A stretch of DNA of 64,000 nucleotides from Gilliamella apicola (lineage in GTDB: Bacteria; Pseudomonadota; Gammaproteobacteria; Enterobacterales; Orbaceae): assembly GCF_000599985.1 (NCBI RefSeq), contig NZ_CP007445.1, positions 1,860,001 to 1,924,000 on the forward strand, given 5' to 3'. How positions within the stretch are numbered: the stretch's first letter is position 1; each line of letters opens with the position of its first letter. The notes under the pieces were generated by a model. That model worked only from the letters and a program-made list of their open reading frames with translations. It did no database searches and was not told the origin of the DNA. Made by a program: the position numbers and the translations under genes. This document shows positions 39,604 through 50,023 of the stretch, in pieces.

Positions 39604-40608
39604 TTAGTTTGAACCGCTATTACGTTGTAATTGATCGCGTAAATTTGGTGGAACTCCCTTAATTACAAGCGTATCAGTTTGCGGATCCCATTTAATTCGT
39701 TCACCTAATAAGTCAGAATCAAAACTTAAGGTTAATCCCCCTCCACTACCTGAGAATTTTTTAAGTTGACGCAATGCACTGCGATCAACAGGAAAGGTCT
39801 CTTCTAGATCGTAATCGCTATTTTTCACAAATTCAGCAAAATTATTCTCACCATTAGCTGGCAATTCATTAGCCAGATTTTTGAGCTCAATCTCTTCTCC
39901 TGCTTGTAATTGAGCTTGGCAATAGTTATAGACATTTTCACGAGCGCTGGTTTTGTCTTGCTTGTCAAACTGCATCTCTTGACAATAATCATCAACAGCT
40001 TTTACTAAAGTTTTATTTTGCGCTTTAGCATCTAATCCTTCGCTGGCACCTAGATAGTCCATAAAAAAGTCAGACACTTTGCGCCCTACTCGTCCTTTTA
40101 AAAAAGTTAAATAGCGTTTTGAATCTGGTGTAGTTTCCCATTCGGTGATATCAATTCGTGCAATAATATCAGCATGATCGATATCCAAATATTGCGTTTC
40201 AGTTATATCAAGCTGTTCATTAACTAACATACTTGAACAGCTATTTAGTACAGCAATAATTAAGTATTCCACAGCTAGATAACGATAATGACAAAAGACC
40301 ACCGTGCCACCTTCAGCAAAAGGGTATTTAGCTAGTTCATTGCGCAGTTGTTTAGTCGACTCTTGACTAAAATGTAAAAAATCTTGATTGCCTAAACGTA
40401 ATTCTTTAAGCGATTGTTCAAACAGACTTTCACTTCTAAATAGCCCATAAGCTTTACTTTTATTATTATAAATTCGGTTAATATCTTCAATTAAATTGAC
40501 AACTGCTTGTTGATTGCTTAGCATTGAATCACGAAGTTGCAGTTCAATTTCAGTGTCATTTTTTCTGATTAATTTATGTAAAATAACTTTTTCTATTTGT
40601 ACACTCAT
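39604..40608 (-). CDS. yejK: Nucleoid-associated protein YejK
   Basis: 334 aa, against 335 in E. coli. I start it at ATG 40608 ([17 protein letters not shown]), preceded by AGGAA. The longer frame from 40647 adds 13 residues unlike the family. Recognisable segments are [48 protein letters not shown] and the C-terminal [20 protein letters not shown]. It is a spermidine-nucleoid fraction protein (NdpA family) whose precise role is not established. It lies upstream of nfo in the same direction. Confidence 0.93.
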   Translation of the reverse strand: MSVQIEKVILHKLIRKNDTEIELQLRDSMLSNQQAVVNLIEDINRIYNNKSKAYGLFRSESLFEQSLKELRLGNQDFLHFSQESTKQLRNELAKYPFAEGGTVVFCHYRYLAVEYLIIAVLNSCSSMLVNEQLDITETQYLDIDHADIIARIDITEWETTPDSKRYLTFLKGRVGRKVSDFFMDYLGASEGLDAKAQNKTLVKAVDDYCQEMQFDKQDKTSARENVYNYCQAQLQAGEEIELKNLANELPANGENNFAEFVKNSDYDLEETFPVDRSALRQLKKFSGSGGGLTLSFDSDLLGERIKWDPQTDTLVIKGVPPNLRDQLQRNSGSN

Positions 40609-40720
40609 GTAGAATTCCTGTTTGGGTGGCAAAAGTAAGACTACCACTATTTTATCAAAGCACTAAAAAAGTGCTATCCACAATTTATTAGTCTGATTAG
40701 ATAACAGTTGATAAATAGAT

Positions 40721-40763
40721 ATATTTTATACTAAAACGTATGGTTAATCTGAAACTTCTTTAC
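40721..40763 (+). repeat. Direct repeat, distal copy, upstream of MATE gene
   Basis: It contains CTAAAACGTATGGTTAATCT and CTTTACAA. It matches the proximal copy at 40901-40943 at most positions, spaced 180 bases apart. It could be a duplicated operator or promoter segment. Confidence 0.6.
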
Positions 40764-40900
40764 AAAATGTAATGGTATTTAACAATTATTAATAACGATA
40801 ATTCTAGTCATCGCGGTTAAAATAATCGGCCAAACTCATTTTTGGTAAGTCAACTGCATAATTGCCATTAGCATAGTGATAATTGATATAATTAACAATG

Positions 40901-40943
40901 ATATTTTTTACTGAAACGTATAGTTAATGTGAATTTTTTTACA
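40901..40943 (+). repeat. Direct repeat, proximal copy, upstream of MATE gene
   Basis: It contains CTGAAACGTATAGTTAATGT and TTTTTACAA, ending about 25 bases before the MATE start codon. Its position fits a promoter or regulator-binding role for that gene. Confidence 0.6.
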
Positions 40944-40968
40944 ACCCGTTATAGCTGGAATAAATAAT

Positions 40969-42360
40969 ATGGCAAATCCTCGAGATATTTATAATGATTT
41001 TAAAAATAAGAAAATCAGCTTATTATTTTGGCAATATGCACTACCCTCCATTATTGGAACAACTGTTAATACCCTTTATAACATTATTGATGGAGTTTTT
41101 ATTGGCCATTGGATTGGGCGAGAAGCATTAAGTGGTGCAGGAATTATTTTACCAGTTATGAATCTAGCCGCAGGTATTGGTATGTTAGTCGGTATTGGTT
41201 CGGCAAGTCGTATTTCTATATTTTTAGGGCGAGGTGAAATCGATAAAGCCGAAAAAGTTGCTGGCACTTCGTTCATGTTAACTGCGGTACTTAGTGGTAT
41301 CACTTTAGCGTTATTGCTCTATTTTATTGACCCCGTTTTACATTTTATTGGTTCAAGCCCAACCAATCATGTTTACGCTCGTGAATTTTTAGAAGTGTTT
41401 TTACCAGGAAGTATTTTTATAACTTTGACTTTCAACTACAACAATATGATGCGAGCAAGTGGTTATCCTTTTAAAGCTATGGTTACCATGTTTATTAGCG
41501 TGATTGCCAATATTATTCTTGCACCAATTTTCATTATCGTTTTAGGTTGGGGCATGCGAGGCGCCGCTTTTGCAACCACCCTATCGATGTTTATAAGCTT
41601 TTTATTTGTGATGCAGCATTTTATAAATAAAAACAGTAATATCAAGCTATATCGTCGTAATTTTAAACTTGATTTTGTTTATATTAAATCTATTTTATCT
41701 ATTGGCATGTCGCCATTTGCCATGCAAGTTGCCGCGTCTATAGTTGTGGTATTCATTAACTGGCAATTAACTCATTATGCACCAATTTCTCACGTTTCAA
41801 GTGATGATGCTATTGCAGGATATTCAAATGCAAATCGATTAATAACGCTAATTATCATGATTGTCATTGGTGTTAACCAAGGTATGCAACCAATTATTGG
41901 TTATAATTACGGTTCGAAGAATTATAAACGCGTGAAGGAAACTTTTATTTACGCAGTAAAAATTGCGACTGTGATTACAAGTGCTGGGTTTATATTAGGT
42001 TGCTTCACACCTGATGTGTTAGTTAGAGCATTCAGTTCTGAAGCGGACTTAGTTGCCATATCAGCAATTGCACTAAGGTATACAACGCTTTCATTTGCGT
42101 TTGTTGGTTTCCAAATGGTGACAACAAGCTTTTTCCAATGTATTGGTATGGCTAGAGTTTCTATTTTACTTAGTCTTTCAAGGCAAATTTTAATATTATT
42201 GCCAACACTTTATATTTTACCGCTATTTTTCGATTTAGATGGCGTTTGGGCTTCATCACCTACCGCTGACCTTTTATCAACCGGTATCGCTTATGCAGCA
42301 CTCTACTGGTATTTTAAATCGATTAAAAGTCGGCATTATCCTAAACAAGTTAATTCGTAA
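40969..42360 (+). CDS. MATE family multidrug efflux transporter
   Basis: 463 aa, the usual MATE length, with about 12 hydrophobic helices. The N-terminal half has LLFWQYALPSIIGTTVNTLY and NIIDGVFIGHWIGREALSGAG, and the second half begins near SILSIGMSPFAMQVAAS, with GVNQGMQPIIGYNYGSKNYKR as the counterpart. This is the two-fold pseudo-repeat of the family. It resembles the MepA-type branch, drug/cation antiporters of the inner membrane. It is a single gene followed by a strong terminator. Substrates cannot be predicted. Confidence 0.9.
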   Translation: MANPRDIYNDFKNKKISLLFWQYALPSIIGTTVNTLYNIIDGVFIGHWIGREALSGAGIILPVMNLAAGIGMLVGIGSASRISIFLGRGEIDKAEKVAGTSFMLTAVLSGITLALLLYFIDPVLHFIGSSPTNHVYAREFLEVFLPGSIFITLTFNYNNMMRASGYPFKAMVTMFISVIANIILAPIFIIVLGWGMRGAAFATTLSMFISFLFVMQHFINKNSNIKLYRRNFKLDFVYIKSILSIGMSPFAMQVAASIVVVFINWQLTHYAPISHVSSDDAIAGYSNANRLITLIIMIVIGVNQGMQPIIGYNYGSKNYKRVKETFIYAVKIATVITSAGFILGCFTPDVLVRAFSSEADLVAISAIALRYTTLSFAFVGFQMVTTSFFQCIGMARVSILLSLSRQILILLPTLYILPLFFDLDGVWASSPTADLLSTGIAYAALYWYFKSIKSRHYPKQVNS

Positions 42361-42380
42361 CATACTAAAATTAGAAAACG

Positions 42381-42406
42381 AAAGGGGCATTTTGCCCCTT
42401 TTAAAT
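42381..42406 (+). terminator. Intrinsic terminator after MATE gene
   Basis: AAAGGGGC at 42381-42388 pairs with GCCCCTTT at 42394-42401, with a tight ATTTT loop and a T-rich end. It may also serve the converging Sel1 gene. Confidence 0.85.
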
Positions 42407-42473
42407 TTTAAGAATCTGTATTACTTATTGCTATTAACTTTACTGATTATAATTTGTAACTTGATAAACAAAC

Positions 42474-43175
42474 TCATTGACAAATTTGATGTTCTACACC
42501 GCCTTCACATCCTTTTTCAATCAATTCCATTGCTTTGTTATGATCTCTTTTTAGACCTGCAATCCCATTTTCATACATTATACCCAAATTGAACTGAGAT
42601 TCTGGTTGCCCTTGTTCGGCTGCCTTTTCAAACCAATATCGTGCTTTATTCAGATCTTTATCTATGCCTGCACCCGTTAAATACATATCTCCTAAATGAT
42701 ACTGAGCATTTACAAGACCAAGCTGTGCTGATTTTTCAAATAATTCTTTTGCTTTTAATGGATCTTTAGCAACTCCTCGCCCTTCTTTGTATACACTGGC
42801 TAGATTAAATAGAGCATATTTGTCATTTTTTGCAGCACCTTTTTCATAATACTCTTTGGCTTTAGCATAGTCTTGTTCAACAGTTATGGCATTTTCATAC
42901 ATATATCCTAAATTAGATTCAGCCCCAGAATGACCTTGTGCAGCTGCCTTTTCATACCATTCTCTAGCTTTTAACGGATCTTTCTCAACGCCCTCACCTT
43001 CAAAGTATCGAACTCCTAGATCATATTGCGCTTTTGGATCATTATTTTCAGTTGCCATTTTTAGCACTTCATCATAAGGAACATTCTTCAATGATTCTTC
43101 AACTGCTTGTGCACCAGCAGGTCCCGCTAAAAATAGAAATAGCAAACCAGTAGTAAGTAATTTTTTCATATTCAT
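42474..43175 (-). CDS. Sel1-repeat periplasmic protein
   Basis: About 233 aa. A signal peptide (MNMKKLLTTGLLFLFLAGPA, cleavage likely after AQA) precedes about five Sel1-type TPR units of 36 residues. Each follows the pattern A-x-x-x-L-G-x-x-[YF]-x-x-G-x-G-V-x-K-D-x-x-K-A (for example YDLGVRYFEGEGVEKDPLKA and YHLGDMYLTGAGIDKDLNKA). It ends with a two-Cys tail (KGCEGGVEHQICQ). Such solenoids are protein-binding scaffolds and the partner is unknown. Several in-frame ATGs cluster at the start (43178, 43175, 43169); AAAAAGG lies just upstream and best fits 43175 or 43169. The converging MATE terminator lies about 70 bases past its stop. Confidence 0.9.
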   Translation of the reverse strand: MNMKKLLTTGLLFLFLAGPAGAQAVEESLKNVPYDEVLKMATENNDPKAQYDLGVRYFEGEGVEKDPLKAREWYEKAAAQGHSGAESNLGYMYENAITVEQDYAKAKEYYEKGAAKNDKYALFNLASVYKEGRGVAKDPLKAKELFEKSAQLGLVNAQYHLGDMYLTGAGIDKDLNKARYWFEKAAEQGQPESQFNLGIMYENGIAGLKRDHNKAMELIEKGCEGGVEHQICQ

Positions 43176-43178
43176 CAT

Positions 43179-43547
43179 ACCTTTTTATTATCTGTGATTT
43201 GCTATATTTTGATTAAAATATAGCTTATTCATTTTAACAACATCTAACTAATTATCCAGTATCGTGTAATATTATTTTTTAACTGCTTATTACAGGTATA
43301 AAAAGTTGAATGGTATATCTAATTTATATGAATTTTATTATTTAGATAGGAAGAGTTAATCTTTATTACTCGATATACTCTATAGAAAAAATTAATATTT
43401 TTGTTATTTATTCAAAATAAAAGGACTATTATTAATTTTATGAAAGTATTCTTGGTTAACTTGCTAAATACAAAAATAAGTATTGATGAGCAACTGATTG
43501 AAATAATTGATTTTTTTTATAAAATGACTAAAGAAAATATCAAATGT
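43179..43547. other. Intergenic region upstream of Sel1 gene
   Basis: About 370 AT-rich bases between the DMT transporter stop and the Sel1 gene. It should contain the Sel1 promoter, but no specific element stands out, and no hairpin or open frame worth calling is seen. Confidence 0.5.
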
Positions 43548-44435
43548 TTACTTCTTAGCCAAACTTGATAAAGTTACCATAATCAGACAAATAAAGATCA
43601 GCAGCATACCAATCCAACCAATTATTGATAAGTATTCACCCACAATTAACATAGCAAGAATTGCGGCAATAACCGGTTCAAGTAGAGTTATGGTTGTTGC
43701 CATACTGGCAGAAATTTTTGATAATCCAAAACCGTAGCAAAGATAACCTAAAAACATAGGTATCAATGCCATATAAAATCCAACTGCAATGTTAGTCCAT
43801 GAAGTAAAAAAAGCAGAGCCAGTTATTAGCATAACAGGAATTAATAGTAATCCTCCACAACCAAAAGTAGCCCCCATTGCAGCTTTAGTATTAATACCTT
43901 TTAACATTAATTGTCTAGCTGACCAAGAGTAAAGCGCGTAAGTAAAACCCGCGACTAATCCTAATAAAATACCCAAATAAACATAAGTGTTTTGAATTGT
44001 TGTACTTGCATTATCAGAAAAAGCTAACATAACCATTCCAATAATGCCCAATAAAGCTCCCGTAGCCCACTGTTTATTGACTTGAAAATCACGACTGAAA
44101 TACTCAATTATCGCTGATAAAATTGGGGCTGAACCAATAGATACAACGGTACCTATGGTAACACCTGATAAACGCATGGATGAATAAAAAGCTAAAGGAT
44201 AGATAGCAACAGCGAATGCTCCAACGATCAAAAATCGACGATACATTACCAATAAAGCGCGATCATGAACAATATTAACGCTAGCCAATCCACATTGTAA
44301 AAATCCCCCAATACCCATAGCAAATGAGCCGATAAATAAAGGAGATAAAGTAGGGTCAAACGTCGCTGCTGTGCCTGTTGTGCCCCATAATAGTGATGCC
44401 AAAATAACGGCTAAAATACCTAAATATTTATTCAT
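43548..44435 (-). CDS. EamA/DMT superfamily transporter
   Basis: 295 aa with about ten hydrophobic helices in two EamA repeats. The first begins LGILAVILASLLWGTTGTAA; the second begins YVYLGILLGLVAGFTYALYS and has the signature-like LLEPVIAAILAMLIVGEYLS. It is an inner-membrane exporter of small metabolites, commonly amino acids or drugs, with substrate undetermined. It starts 11 bases after yicC with no visible ribosome-binding site, so it is probably expressed from the yicC transcript by readthrough. Confidence 0.88.
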   Translation of the reverse strand: MNKYLGILAVILASLLWGTTGTAATFDPTLSPLFIGSFAMGIGGFLQCGLASVNIVHDRALLVMYRRFLIVGAFAVAIYPLAFYSSMRLSGVTIGTVVSIGSAPILSAIIEYFSRDFQVNKQWATGALLGIIGMVMLAFSDNASTTIQNTYVYLGILLGLVAGFTYALYSWSARQLMLKGINTKAAMGATFGCGGLLLIPVMLITGSAFFTSWTNIAVGFYMALIPMFLGYLCYGFGLSKISASMATTITLLEPVIAAILAMLIVGEYLSIIGWIGMLLIFICLIMVTLSSLAKK

Positions 44436-44446
44436 TAAATAATAAA

Positions 44447-45313
44447 TTATTCAATATTTTGTACTTGTTCTCGGATTTGCTCGATTAAGACTTTAAGTTC
44501 AATCGCGCTAGCGGTAACATCAGCATTAATTGATTTTGAGGCAATAGTATTTGATTCGCGGTTAAATTCTTGCATCATAAAATCGAGTCTGCGCCCTACT
44601 GCTTCGTTTTTCTTTAAAATTGCGTAAGTTTCTTTAACATGAGTCATCAAACGGTCAAGCTCTTCAGCTACGTCAATACGCTGAGCCATCAATACGATTT
44701 CTTGTTCTAATCTTGACTTGTCGAGTTCAATATTCGCTTCAGCCAATTTGTTTTGCAGGCGCTCTTTTTGCCATTCAAGTATTTGTGGCATCCATTGACG
44801 AATTTTTTCAACTTCTGTCGTAATACTGTCTAAACGTTGGATGATAAGATCACGTAAAACTTCTCCTTCGCGTTCACGTACTACAATTAGTTCATTAATG
44901 GCTTCATCCAATGATGCTAAGATTTCTTGTGATATGGTATCAAGATTCTGTTCTTTAGCTGATAGCACACCTGGCCAACGTAATACATCAATAGGGTTAA
45001 CGTCACCAGATTTATATTCAGTCTGAATCCAATTAACAGCACTAAGAACTTGTTTAGCAAGATCCTGATTTAAAGATAATTCTTGATGTTGCGAAGCAGG
45101 ATCGAGTTCGAAACGTAAATTGCATTCAATTTTACCGCGAGTCAATCGACCTCGCAGCCGTTCTCGAATAATTGGTTCAAGTGTTCGAAACTGCTCAGGC
45201 ACACGAATATAGGTTTCCAAGTAACGTTGATTAACTGAACGCAACTCCCAAGAAGCTGTCCCCCAAGATTGGTTAATTTCTTTTCGAGCATAGGCAGTCA
45301 TACTTGAAATCAT
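44447..45313 (-). CDS. yicC: YicC family endoribonuclease
   Basis: 288 aa, the family length (E. coli 287). Motifs: MISSMTAYARKE at the start, WELRSVNQRYLETYIRVPE, LRGRLTRGKIECNLRF in the N-terminal domain, and the C-terminal VGRRLDFMMQEFNRESNTIA with SKSINADVTASAIELK. YicC proteins are RNases linked to small-RNA turnover. It is divergent from rph, the conserved yicC/rph arrangement. ATG 45313 has AGGA upstream. Confidence 0.95.
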   Translation of the reverse strand: MISSMTAYARKEINQSWGTASWELRSVNQRYLETYIRVPEQFRTLEPIIRERLRGRLTRGKIECNLRFELDPASQHQELSLNQDLAKQVLSAVNWIQTEYKSGDVNPIDVLRWPGVLSAKEQNLDTISQEILASLDEAINELIVVREREGEVLRDLIIQRLDSITTEVEKIRQWMPQILEWQKERLQNKLAEANIELDKSRLEQEIVLMAQRIDVAEELDRLMTHVKETYAILKKNEAVGRRLDFMMQEFNRESNTIASKSINADVTASAIELKVLIEQIREQVQNIE

Positions 45314-45343
45314 AATTGGTTCCTAAATTTATAAAAAACTTGC

Positions 45344-45372
45344 TGGGCATTGTATCATAAATTCTGTATAAT
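45344..45372 (+). promoter_or_regulatory. Candidate rph-pyrE promoter
   Basis: A perfect TATAAT at 45367-45372 lies 17 bases after a weak -35 candidate (TGGGCA, 45344-45349), about 100 bases upstream of rph. Only the -10 box is strong. Confidence 0.4.
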
Positions 45373-45471
45373 GCGCTCTTAGCTTAGGCTAAACATCAAT
45401 CCTTTCTTATATTGATGTCCTCCTAAATGATAAATTCAAACATTTTTTTAATATAACAGCTGGAGAATTGC

Positions 45472-46188
45472 ATGCGCCCGTCTGGTCGAGCTGCGGAACA
45501 AGTCCGCCCAATCAAAATAACCCGTCATTATACTAAGCATGCAGAAGGTTCTGTATTAGTTGAATTTGGTGAAACCAAAGTACTGTGTAACGCAACGGTT
45601 GAGGAAAGTGTACCGCGCTTTTTAAAAGGTCAAAACCAAGGTTGGGTCACAGCAGAATATGGCATGTTACCACGCGCAACCAATTCAAGAACTCAGCGTG
45701 AAGCGGCAAAAGGTAAACAAACCGGTCGTACAATGGAAATTCAACGACTCATTGCCCGTTCATTAAGAGCCATGATTGATCTTAAATTACTTGGCGAATA
45801 TACCATTACCCTAGACTGTGATGTCATTCAAGCCGATGGCGGAACACGAACAGCATCCATCACTGGTGCATGTGTTGCCCTTAATGATGCAATTAATAAA
45901 ATGATTGCTGATGGTAAATTAAAACAAAACCCAATTAAATCATTGGTTGCAGCTGTCTCTGTCGGAATTGTAGAGGGTCAGGCTGTATGTGATTTGGAAT
46001 ATATTGAAGATTCAAATGCGGATACGGATATGAATGTTATTATGACTGATGACGGACGCATCATCGAAGTACAAGGTACTGCCGAAGGTGAACCATTTAG
46101 TCATGATGAATTATTACAACTGCTAGAACTAGCAAAAAAAGGTATTGCAACAATTATTGATGCACAAAGACAAGCCTTAAAAGATTAA
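45472..46188 (+). CDS. rph: Ribonuclease PH
   Basis: 238 aa, full length (E. coli wild type 238). It is a phosphorolytic 3'-5' exoribonuclease that trims tRNA 3' ends. Seen: [20 protein letters not shown]; the phosphate/RNA-binding region [13 protein letters not shown] with R-rich [34 protein letters not shown], the active-site signature; and [21 protein letters not shown] good GGAG ribosome-binding site precedes the ATG. pyrE follows after 13 bases, the classical operon. Unlike E. coli K-12, rph is not frameshifted here. Confidence 0.97.
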   Translation: MRPSGRAAEQVRPIKITRHYTKHAEGSVLVEFGETKVLCNATVEESVPRFLKGQNQGWVTAEYGMLPRATNSRTQREAAKGKQTGRTMEIQRLIARSLRAMIDLKLLGEYTITLDCDVIQADGGTRTASITGACVALNDAINKMIADGKLKQNPIKSLVAAVSVGIVEGQAVCDLEYIEDSNADTDMNVIMTDDGRIIEVQGTAEGEPFSHDELLQLLELAKKGIATIIDAQRQALKD

Positions 46189-46201
46189 TTGGAGAGGATC
46201 G

Positions 46202-46846
46202 ATGAAATCATATAAAAGTGAGTTTATTGAATTTGCTTTAGATAGGCAAGCACTAAAATTTGGTGAATTCACCTTAAAATCAGGACGAAAAAGCCCTTAC
46301 TTTTTTAACGCAGGATTGTTTAATACAGGTAAAGATCTGGCTTTATTAGGTCGCTTTTATGCTGCCGCTTTAATGGATGCAAATTTAAACTATGATGTCA
46401 TCTTCGGTCCAGCCTATAAAGGAATTCCGATTGTTTCATCAACGGTAGTGGCTTTATCTGAACACTACAATGTTGATGTTCCTTATTGCTTCAACCGTAA
46501 AGAGGCTAAAGACCATGGTGAAGGCGGTAATCTTGTTGGTAGTACTATCTATCAGCAACGTGTTATGTTAATTGATGATGTAATTACTGCTGGTACCGCA
46601 ATTCGTGAATCAATGCGAATTTTGGAAGATAATCAATCAAAACTGGCTGGTGTATTAATTTGCCTTGACCGTCAAGAAAAAGGTCGTGGTGAACTATCTG
46701 CCATTCAGGAAATCAAACAAACTTATCATTGTGATGTGATTTCGATTATTACTTTAGATGATTTAATCCAATACCTCTACCAAGATCCCTCTCGACAAAA
46801 CCAAGTTAAACTGGTCGAAAACTATCGTACTCAGTATGGAATATAA
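46202..46846 (+). CDS. pyrE: Orotate phosphoribosyltransferase
   Basis: 214 aa (E. coli 213). It converts orotate and PRPP to orotidine 5'-phosphate in pyrimidine synthesis. [19 protein letters not shown] binds orotate, and the PRPP-binding loop is [32 protein letters not shown] carries the catalytic flexible loop Lys/His. It is preceded by GGAGAGG and followed directly by a terminator overlapping its stop codon. Confidence 0.97.
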   Translation: MKSYKSEFIEFALDRQALKFGEFTLKSGRKSPYFFNAGLFNTGKDLALLGRFYAAALMDANLNYDVIFGPAYKGIPIVSSTVVALSEHYNVDVPYCFNRKEAKDHGEGGNLVGSTIYQQRVMLIDDVITAGTAIRESMRILEDNQSKLAGVLICLDRQEKGRGELSAIQEIKQTYHCDVISIITLDDLIQYLYQDPSRQNQVKLVENYRTQYGI

Positions 46847-46870
46847 AAAGCGTCTTACGACGCTTTTTTA
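46845..46870 (+). terminator. Intrinsic terminator of rph-pyrE
   Basis: AAAAAGCGTC at 46845-46854 pairs with GACGCTTTTT at 46859-46868 around the loop TTAC. The stem begins within the pyrE stop codon. Confidence 0.9.
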
Positions 46871-47007
46871 CACCTTTTTTCAACTTAAGGTATTTTTTTT
46901 ACATATCTTAAATTAAACTGTTTGAGATTTTTTGCTAGTAAAGAATTCTATTACTATAGTTCAAAACAACGAATAAACAATTAACTAACAAAATAGTGGA
47001 ATATAGA

Positions 47008-48123
47008 ATGAAAAAAACATTAATATTTATTATATTACTCAATATTGGAACAAGTTTTACCTGCTATTCAGCAAACATTAGGAATATCAATAATAATGAA
47101 CCTAAAGTTGAACAATTAATATATGGCAAAAATTTAATTCCCGTTGGAGAAATTGAAGCAAGTGTTACTGATTCAATTAAACTAAAACCAAATACGGTTG
47201 AGTTTTCGGTTACATTAGATACAGAGGCTTCAACCCTTGATGAGGCATCAAATATCAATGCTAAAACGATGAAAGAATTTAAGGATTATTTAGCAACACT
47301 CAACATTAGAGATAATAATCTAACCACAACCGATTATGGTAGCTATATACAAAATAATTATGAAGAAGTCAGTGAAGAAGATGCTTTATATAAAGCCACC
47401 CTCACTCTTTCTATCAACATAAATGATAACGAAAAATTTTTAGAATTAAATAAATTACTTGATAAATACAACATAAATAACGTCCAACGGCTAAATAATA
47501 ATGAAAAAAACAATTCGTTCTTATTTAGTATCTTTGAAAATGCAATTACTGCAAACAAAGCAAAGGACATGGTGTACCAGAAATACACAACTATAACCAA
47601 TGAATTAAAAAACATACAACTCGATAATTTCTCGATTATTGAATCAGATACCGAACTTGCCTCCCCCAAAAAAATTGATAAAAAACAGCATCATGCATAT
47701 AACTCTGTACAAATAAAGATTAATAAACTTGATGCAGTTGAAAAAATTATTGCTAAAGCACAAGAATTAAAAATCAAAGTTAATAATGATATTTTTTATA
47801 GTGTTTCACCTGATGCGATTGAGCGAGCAATTAATGATCGTGAAAGACTTTTATTGAATAAGTTAATTAGCAAAGCTGAACGTCTACTGACTAAAGAATA
47901 TATGGTGGGCGATCCAAAATATCTCGACATGAAAAATGCTAATTACGAACAACAAGCACCAAAACGATGGGAACGCTCCTTTCAAGCAAAGAATATGGCA
48001 ATGTTATCTGTCGCAAATGATGATGAAGCAAATAAAATTAATATCTATGCTCCACCAGAACTTGAAATACAACTCACTCTTTCTGGCAAATTTGAAACTT
48101 TGAAGAAAATTAAAGCTGAATAA
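47008..48123 (+). CDS. SIMPL-domain (DUF541) periplasmic protein
   Basis: 371 aa from ATG 47008, which I prefer because GTGGA lies seven bases upstream. A GTG at 46996 adds four residues. A signal peptide (MKKTLIFIILLNIGTSFTCY, cleavage near YSA) is followed by a SIMPL/DUF541 domain: GEIEASVTDSIKLKPNTVEF, SVTLDTEASTLDEASNINAK, and a later AKAQELKIKVNNDIFYSVSP with repeated helix-strand units. Family members (BP26/OMP28-like) form periplasmic oligomers of unclear role. It is monocistronic, between two terminators. Confidence 0.85.
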   Translation: MKKTLIFIILLNIGTSFTCYSANIRNINNNEPKVEQLIYGKNLIPVGEIEASVTDSIKLKPNTVEFSVTLDTEASTLDEASNINAKTMKEFKDYLATLNIRDNNLTTTDYGSYIQNNYEEVSEEDALYKATLTLSININDNEKFLELNKLLDKYNINNVQRLNNNEKNNSFLFSIFENAITANKAKDMVYQKYTTITNELKNIQLDNFSIIESDTELASPKKIDKKQHHAYNSVQIKINKLDAVEKIIAKAQELKIKVNNDIFYSVSPDAIERAINDRERLLLNKLISKAERLLTKEYMVGDPKYLDMKNANYEQQAPKRWERSFQAKNMAMLSVANDDEANKINIYAPPELEIQLTLSGKFETLKKIKAE

Positions 48124-48457
48124 TTTTTAGAAAAATCATTGTTTTTTAATAATCAATGCATTAAAAAATATTTATTAATTAAAGGATTAATTGTTATATC
48201 CACAATTAATCCTTATTTAATTATTTTCCCTACGCAGACAGAACACATAAAAATCATGTAACGATTTATTTTTAAGGTAGTTTTTATTATCATATAATCA
48301 TCAATCATATATATAAGATGAAAACATAATAGATAAATAGTTATATCTTAGATATCATGCCAACATTAAAATTATCAATTTTTAAAATTGGTCAATGTTA
48401 AATAAATAATCTTCTACTTATAATTTTATAAATTTTTTTTCAGGAATTTCAATAAAT
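48124..48457. other. Intergenic region before hsdM
   Basis: About 330 AT-rich bases holding the terminator of the SIMPL gene (48182-48216) and presumably the hsd promoter. No boxes are assigned and no ORF is seen. Confidence 0.5.
48182..48218 (+). terminator. Hairpin after SIMPL gene
   Basis: AAGGATTAATTG at 48182-48193 pairs perfectly with CAATTAATCCTT at 48203-48214, followed by ATTTAATTATTTT. The stem is AT-rich and probably works in both directions. Confidence 0.65.
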
Positions 48458-50023
48458 ATGACTTCTACTAATAGTCTTACTGCTACGAGTATACAACAGC
48501 GTGAACAACTACAACGTCAAATATGGAAAATCGCAGACGAGGTTCGTGGCGCTGTTGATGGTTGGGATTTTAAGCAATATATTTTAGCTTCATTATTTTA
48601 TCGTTTTATTAGTGAAAACTTTGCCGATTATATTGAAGGTGGAGATGATAGTATTAATTATGCATCTTTATCTGATGACATTATTACTAAAGAAATAAAA
48701 CAAGATGCAATAAAAACTAAAGGCTATTTTATCTACCCTTCTCAATTATTTTGTAATGTTGTTGTAAATGCTAATACGAATGAAAGTTTAAATACTGATT
48801 TAAAAGCCATTTTCGATGCAATTGAAGGATCTGCTAATGGTTTTCCATCAGAAACAGATATAAAAGGGTTGTTTGCTGATTTTGATACAACCAGTAATCG
48901 ACTCGGTAATACGGTAGCAGATAAAAATAAACGTTTAGCTGCCGTGCTAAATGGTGTAGCTGAATTAGATTTTGGTGATTTTCAAGAAAACCAAATTGAT
49001 TTATTTGGTGATGCTTACGAATTTTTGATCTCTAAATATGCATCAAATGCTGGTAAGTCGGGTGGTGAATTTTTTACCCCAACCAATGTATCTAAACTAA
49101 TCTCACAATTAGCACTACATAATCAAAAAACAGTAAATAAAATCTACGACCCTGCTGCTGGTTCAGGTTCATTACTATTACAGGCTAAAAAACAATTTGA
49201 CAAACATATCATTGAAGATGGTTTTTATGGGCAAGAGATTAATCACACTACCTATAATCTAGCTCGTATGAATATGTTTTTACATAATATTAATTATGAT
49301 AAGTTTGAAATAACACTAGGCGATACTTTGCTTAATCCACAATTCAAAGATGAAAAACCATTTGATGCTATAGTATCAAATCCTCCATACTCAATTAAAT
49401 GGGTAGGCAGTGATGATACAACCTTGATTAATGATGAACGCTATGCACCAGCAGGAGTTTTAGCACCGAAATCTAAAGCCGATTTTGCATTCATTATGCA
49501 TTCTTTAAGCTACCTATCCCAAAAAGGACGTGCAGCCATTGTTACTTTTCCCGGTATCTTTTATAGAGGCGGTGCAGAACAAAAGATTCGTCAATATTTA
49601 GTCGAACATAATTATGTTGAAACCATAATCTCGTTAGCACCTAATTTATTTTATGGCACATCCATTGCAGTAAATATTATAGTATTATCCAAAAATAAAC
49701 CAGATAGCTCAGTACAATTCATTGATGCCAGTGAATTATTCAAAAAAGAGACCAACAACAATATATTAACCGATGAACATATTGCCACTATTATACAAGC
49801 ATTCGATAACAAACAAGATGTTGAGCATTTTGCCAAGTCAATTGAAAAACAAACCATTATTGATAACGAATATAATTTAGCTGTAAGTTCTTATGTCGAA
49901 ACTAAAGACACTCGTGAAATTATCGATATTAAAAAACTGAATGCTGAAATTACAGAAATAGTCACTAAAATAGATCAACTGCGTTACCAAATTGATGCAA
50001 TTGTTGCGGAGATCGAATCATGA
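48458..50023 (+). CDS. hsdM: Type I restriction-modification methyltransferase HsdM
   Basis: 521 aa. HsdM_N helical domain at about residues 12-155 ([40 protein letters not shown]), then the N6-adenine methylase domain: [17 protein letters not shown] motif [11 protein letters not shown] (about residue 231), and catalytic NPPY at 308-311. It methylates adenine at the sequence set by HsdS; two copies join HsdS in the M2S1 core. It resembles the EcoR124 (IC) branch. Its last codons overlap hsdS as ATGA, indicating coupled translation. Confidence 0.96.
   Translation: MTSTNSLTATSIQQREQLQRQIWKIADEVRGAVDGWDFKQYILASLFYRFISENFADYIEGGDDSINYASLSDDIITKEIKQDAIKTKGYFIYPSQLFCNVVVNANTNESLNTDLKAIFDAIEGSANGFPSETDIKGLFADFDTTSNRLGNTVADKNKRLAAVLNGVAELDFGDFQENQIDLFGDAYEFLISKYASNAGKSGGEFFTPTNVSKLISQLALHNQKTVNKIYDPAAGSGSLLLQAKKQFDKHIIEDGFYGQEINHTTYNLARMNMFLHNINYDKFEITLGDTLLNPQFKDEKPFDAIVSNPPYSIKWVGSDDTTLINDERYAPAGVLAPKSKADFAFIMHSLSYLSQKGRAAIVTFPGIFYRGGAEQKIRQYLVEHNYVETIISLAPNLFYGTSIAVNIIVLSKNKPDSSVQFIDASELFKKETNNNILTDEHIATIIQAFDNKQDVEHFAKSIEKQTIIDNEYNLAVSSYVETKDTREIIDIKKLNAEITEIVTKIDQLRYQIDAIVAEIES

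Larger units (their letters stand above)
40609..40968. other. Divergent intergenic region with 180-bp-spaced direct repeat
   Basis: 360 bases between yejK and the MATE gene. Two imperfect copies of about 43 bases (40721-40763 and 40901-40943) sit exactly 180 bases apart, listed separately. A minus-strand frame open at 40804-40923 lacks a start codon and is not called as a gene. No clear terminator is seen. Confidence 0.5.

Noticed and set aside
40804..40923. Minus-strand open frame ending DLPKMSLADYFNRDD
   Set aside because: It looks protein-like but has no start codon and is closed by a stop upstream within the direct repeat. At best a remnant, so it is mentioned only in the findings.
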